This document shows, piece after piece, positions 5,874-5,888 of a stretch of 5,888 bases of DNA; positions within the stretch are counted from its first letter, which is position 1, and each line of letters opens with the position of its first letter. Location: contig CAJUGZ010000268.1 of assembly GCA_910585855.1 (NCBI GenBank), positions 1-5,888 on the forward strand, in the 5' to 3' direction. Under the pieces are notes generated by a model that did no database searches, was not told the DNA's origin, and was given only the letters and a program-made list of their open reading frames with translations. The position numbers and the translations under genes were made by a program. Origin of the DNA: an uncultured Lachnospiraceae bacterium (GTDB lineage: Bacteria; Bacillota_A; Clostridia; Lachnospirales; Lachnospiraceae).

Positions 5874-5888
5874 CACACCCTGCATAGA

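Noticed and set aside
1..5888. CRISPR array, insertion sequence, tRNA or rRNA genes
   Set aside because: No regularly spaced repeats, no transposase motifs or terminal inverted repeats with target duplications, and no cloverleaf or rRNA signature sequence were seen on either strand.

Overview
The window reads as an AT-leaning, low-GC Gram-positive chromosome segment, probably a clostridium of the Lachnospiraceae type. The reasons are strong GGAGG-like ribosome binding sites, two GTG starts, a Firmicutes-style type II topoisomerase pair, a LexA/DinR-type (Bacillus/Clostridium) operator candidate and a short lipoprotein signal. The genus call is inference from protein style, not from a search. 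Everything coding is on the + strand, which is clearly richer in G than in C through all three genes.

Layout. Bases 1-66 may hold the last codons of an upstream gene that ends in a hydrophobic stretch. Bases 67-282 have no gene. They hold a near-consensus LexA (SOS) box at 149-162, an AT-rich tract, and a small hairpin that covers a GGAGG sequence. A type II topoisomerase B subunit (283-2202, called parE) is followed, after a spacer almost devoid of C, by the A subunit (2323-4572, called parC). Only 39 bases after parC, a lipoprotein substrate-binding protein of the cobalamin/siderophore ABC-importer family starts (4612-5631). The last 257 bases have no gene. They hold two simple hairpins and then a structured stretch with competing helices that ends in a GC stem and eight T's.

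How the parts work together. The B subunit supplies the ATPase and TOPRIM metal site and the A subunit the DNA-cleaving tyrosine; together they make an A2B2 DNA strand-passing enzyme. The catalytic parts look rather gyrase-like, but the A subunit has no GyrA box in its C-terminal domain, so a decatenating (topoisomerase IV) role is more likely than supercoiling. The SOS box in front of the B gene would tie this enzyme to DNA damage. The lipoprotein has no visible permease or ATPase partner here, and its link to the topoisomerase genes may be only transcriptional.

The most promising items for follow-up are the SOS box, the hybrid gyrase/topoisomerase IV signature, the 116-base C-free spacer, and the structured region at the right edge.
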